Shown in pieces: positions 60,989 through 64,000 of a DNA stretch of 64,000 bases. Under the pieces are notes generated by a model. It was not told the origin of the DNA. It searched no databases and saw nothing but the letters and a program-made list of their open reading frames with translations. Both the position numbers and the translations under genes were made by a program. Every line of letters starts with the position of its first letter. Position 1 is the stretch's first letter. This stretch comes from Rhizophagus irregularis (taxonomy: Eukaryota; Glomeromycota; Glomeromycetes; Glomerales; Glomeraceae): NCBI RefSeq assembly GCF_026210795.1, contig NC_089445.1, positions 496,001 to 560,000 of the forward strand, read 5' to 3'.

Positions 60989-63821
60989 ATGGACATCGTT
61001 AACATTATTGAAAGAGTTGTTTACTTAGGTCAACAAGTCATGGAGCGCTTAGAAGCCCATAAAGAGGCCGTTGCAAGTCTCAAGAAGTTGGAAATCATTT
61101 TGGAACAGCTCAAAAACGTTGTCTTCAAAATTACTGAAGCAAATATTGATAAATCCCATGTTATTAGTATCAAAGACACCCTTGAACGAACTCATAATGT
61201 TTATATGAAATGCGTTGAGGATCTCAACACAAAAGAGAAACATCGTAACAAGTTTGTTGTCAAAAAATTTAAACAGGCTGTTGGAATATATAAAGCTCCC
61301 AGTATCTTAAGCGAAATTCAGCGTACTATCCAAGACGTTGAATACCATCTTAATATCACCGATAAGTCTTTGAGTATAATACAACACGCTCAGGCTTCGC
61401 ATACGCCAAAAATCATTTCAACATCTTCAACATCCACAACAACTTCTAGTGACATTTTAAAATCCGAATTGAGAGAGGCCCTTACCAATACGATTGATGA
61501 ACTAGTTACAAGGCTCAAAAATGACTGCCAGCAACTTCAAGAAAAGCTCGATCGTTGCACACTTTCTATCGAAGCTTCTTTTTTTGAAGGGTTTGGAAGC
61601 GACAATCCTGAGGCAATTTCATTTTGGAAAGACCATTTCAGATCTGCAGAACTCTGCATATCAACTGTTGCCCCATACGAAGTAAGCTATTTTGCATTTA
61701 AGAACGATAAGGACTTGATTAATTTGAGAAAAATTTTTAAATGTAAATGTGAAATTTGAATGTAGAATATGTATGTCTCCTGGGCTCGGTTTGTCCACGA
61801 ACTCGAAATAACCTTTCAATTAAAAAATATTCCAACTGCAACCAAGGAGCCATATTTTGGATCAATCGATGAAATCCGCAAATATGGTAACAGATATTAC
61901 ATCGATCCAACCGGAACGCGCAAACTAAAAGATATACGGTCACTTTGGCTTCCAGCCTTGCGCCAAGCATTGGATCCACTTCATAAAGGTTACATTAAAC
62001 CACATGATTACTTATCTTTCCTTGGTGGAGAGTCGTTATCTAACAAACTAAGGCAAATCGTTTTTGATAGCTGTGGATATGGCATTTTTGTAGAATGTCA
62101 GCGAACAAGTGACGATATTTCACTTCCATCCGAAATGGAGAGCCCTGCCCACCAAGTTGGTTGGATGTCTGCTTGCCAAATCGTGTCAGTACCTTCACCG
62201 ACCGAACTTGGCGTATTCATATATGAAACTCAACCACAACTTTATAGCCTTATTGAAAACTTTACTCACCCTAAAAATGATGTTTGGGTGTATGTCCGCT
62301 ACTTACAAACCGGCCAAATTGAAAAAAAACTTCTTTCCAAGAACGTGCGGATGTTTGGTGGGCTCCGTATTGGAATTACAATCGCTGTCTGCTACACTTT
62401 GGAAAACGGTTCAAATGCTTGGAGTGATAATCTTTCAATTGTGGAACTCAAAGCATGTGCTGGTGGTCGTTATATTGTAACCGCTGGATCAGAAAGTAAT
62501 GTTATCGAGTTTATAACAAAACCGCCAATCGGCTTTGACGATCGTGCGGTACGGATTGAGTATCAATCCGACGATTTAACCGATCTTTTGGAATTTGATT
62601 ATTCCCTTTTGGGATCATCTACAGTCTTTACACAAGAACCTAAAATTGGTGAAAAAATTCAGGTGAGTGATTTATTCAATTTATTATCGTGGTACAAATT
62701 TTCAATAAGGAATGGAATTGATTAAAAAAATGAGAATCGAACTATATAATCTTGGAAAATTGGTCTTCAGAGACGCAACCTCTAAGAAAAAGACAAGAAA
62801 GTACTTATGTTAGAAACTTTGATTGATACAATTAGAAGATTAATACAGTTTCTAATTATTTTCTTCGCACGTTCTCAATGAGAAAGAATTGACTTGTGTC
62901 TTGAAGAAATTTACGAATCGATCAAAAATCAAATAATTAATGCGTAATGCATTATTCAACGCCCAAATTCAAACTACGGTGTTCCTTATGGGCTATGCCA
63001 ATAGAATATGTAATAAAATGATGCGTATCATTGGCTGTTCATCTTATCAATACACGATCATCCGCGAACTTAATTTGCAATTAGAGATAGTTCATCGATC
63101 CCTTAAATTATAAAGAACACATGATTTAAATCACGTGGACAAATTTCAAAGTAATAATGATTAATCGATTCCCTACTTTTGGCAGATCAGGACGGACGGA
63201 TTATGGTATGATGTCAGAGTTTCCGCAGTAAATGGTGAACATGTAGAATACGTTGATTGGTCATCTACTCCTGACCCAACAGACGATGCTGAAAGCGACG
63301 ATTTTCAAATGGGTTTCTCAGATGACCAACTAACAACACTAGAAAAAGGCGAAAGTAAAATTTGGTGTCCGTGGACGCGTGGAGTGACGACTTCGGATAT
63401 TAGGCCTTATCGCTGCCTTCATGTTGGTGATCTTGTTGAAGTTCCCGTTACATACCCAGACTATCTTTTTCATTATTATGACCTGGAAGAGTCACAGCTT
63501 TACCTTCCAGCTCGCATCATTGATGTTCAGGATGACCAGTATCTGGTCAAGTTCAGTCCTGCTGTTATTGCTTATCACTGGTGGCCTGGTCGATCATCAA
63601 GCGAATTTCCACGTGAGCCAGATGCCAAGGAAACTGTTAAAAATCCATTTGTTGAGACACAGGTCACGGTAAACATGGATCGAGTTCGTCCTTATGCTGC
63701 TGGAATTAGCTCGCTCCCTGTTTTGGGCACACAATCAATAAGGCCACAGAGCTGGTCAGCGTTTCAGGGCATCCAATATACAGACCTGCAACAATTTGAC
63801 GAAAATATTCTGTGGAAATAA
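60989..63821 (+). CDS. Orphan 741-residue protein: helical, EF-hand-like and Tudor-like parts
   Basis: Exons 60989-61681, 61766-62662 and 63186-63821 join in phase (donors GTAAGC and GTGAGT). Residues 1-135 are amphipathic helices (MDIVNIIERVVYLGQQVMER, EILEQLKNVVFK-type heptads), then a Ser/Thr linker (TPKIISTSSTSTTTSS), another helix (ALTNTIDELVTRLKNDCQQL), then FFEGFGSDNPEAISFWKDHF. Exon 2 opens with YVSWARFVHELEITFQLKNI and a pair of degenerate EF-hand-like loops (DPTGTRKLKDIR, DPLHKGYIKPHD), followed by a beta-rich region (GLRIGITIAVCYTLENGS). Exon 3 has WYDVRVSAVNGEHVEYVDWS and LHVGDLVEVPVTYPD..YLPARIIDVQDDQYLVKFSP, which resembles Tudor/Agenet pairs. No catalytic motif is seen. The N-terminal bundle recalls the signalling bundles of NLR or HeLo-type proteins, but only in general shape. 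Function unknown; the gene looks intact. Confidence 0.85.
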
Positions 63822-64000
63822 TAAATATTCATTATAAATTGCTAATCGACATGTAAAAAATCGTTTGCATATTTTGCATTTCGTCCCTATACAATATTTA
63901 ATATCTCATTATTTATCTACCCCGGTCTAATATTTAATTATGAAACTAAATAATTTTTTTTAGAATAGCAATATAATAATCACGGTGATTGGGCTAGAGA
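63822..64000. other. 3' flank of the orphan gene
   Basis: AT-rich DNA after the stop codon. An AATAAATATTC stretch directly follows the stop and could serve in polyadenylation. Nothing else is seen before the window ends. Confidence 0.4.

Noticed and set aside
61741-61768. Two in-frame stops (TGA, TAG) suggesting that the orphan gene is a pseudogene
   Set aside because: A GTAAGC...TAG intron at 61682-61765 removes both stops and keeps phase, so the gene can be intact.

Overview
The window reads as nuclear DNA of an arbuscular mycorrhizal fungus close to Rhizophagus (Glomeromycotina). The base composition is very AT-rich, the genes carry many short GT-AG introns, and several degenerate gene families (a SAM-domain family, large MULE, hAT, pogo and Plavaka-type transposons) match families I remember as expanded in Rhizophagus irregularis. 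The assignment rests on memory of those families, not on a search.

Housekeeping genes sit in three islands. At 0.9-5.1 kb are a UBE2Q-like ubiquitin-conjugating enzyme (+), the ribosome-biogenesis factor KRR1 (-), and a bacterial-type cytidylate kinase (+) with a possible mitochondrial leader; the first two converge and the last two diverge from a 126-bp promoter gap. At 42.1-47.8 kb are PCF11 (mRNA 3'-end processing, +) and ASK1 (DASH kinetochore subunit, -), facing tail to tail. At 61.0-63.8 kb is a large orphan gene (+) whose three exons join to a 741-residue protein: helical N-terminus, degenerate EF-hand-like stretch, and a possible Tudor/Agenet-like C-terminal domain. A small unrecognised gene with good splice junctions lies at 15.1-15.7 kb.

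The rest is a mobile-element landscape that can be read as layers. At 16.4-30.7 kb two copies of a tRNA-related repeat unit are each broken by other elements. Three elements of 6.4, 3.8 and 0.5 kb share the terminal sequence CATC(A/G)GGAAATTT and each has a 2-bp target duplication; the largest carries a Plavaka-like transposase and a divergent second gene, the middle one a small Myb/trihelix-like gene and a 50-bp satellite. At 28-38.5 kb a degenerate gene is split by a nest whose core is a 4,751-bp hAT element with perfect 14-bp inverted ends and an 8-bp duplication. At 52.6-58.9 kb a MULE relic was interrupted by a TA-flanked foldback element, which was then interrupted by a pogo/Tigger element.

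A 244-bp MITE family occurs in three equal-length copies, each with a perfect 8-bp target duplication, plus diverged copies. A short core resembling ATCTCGGCATCCAGTGATC recurs in about 18 places, often as inverted pairs, inside elements with unrelated ends. All splice models were built by eye from frame continuity and splice signals.
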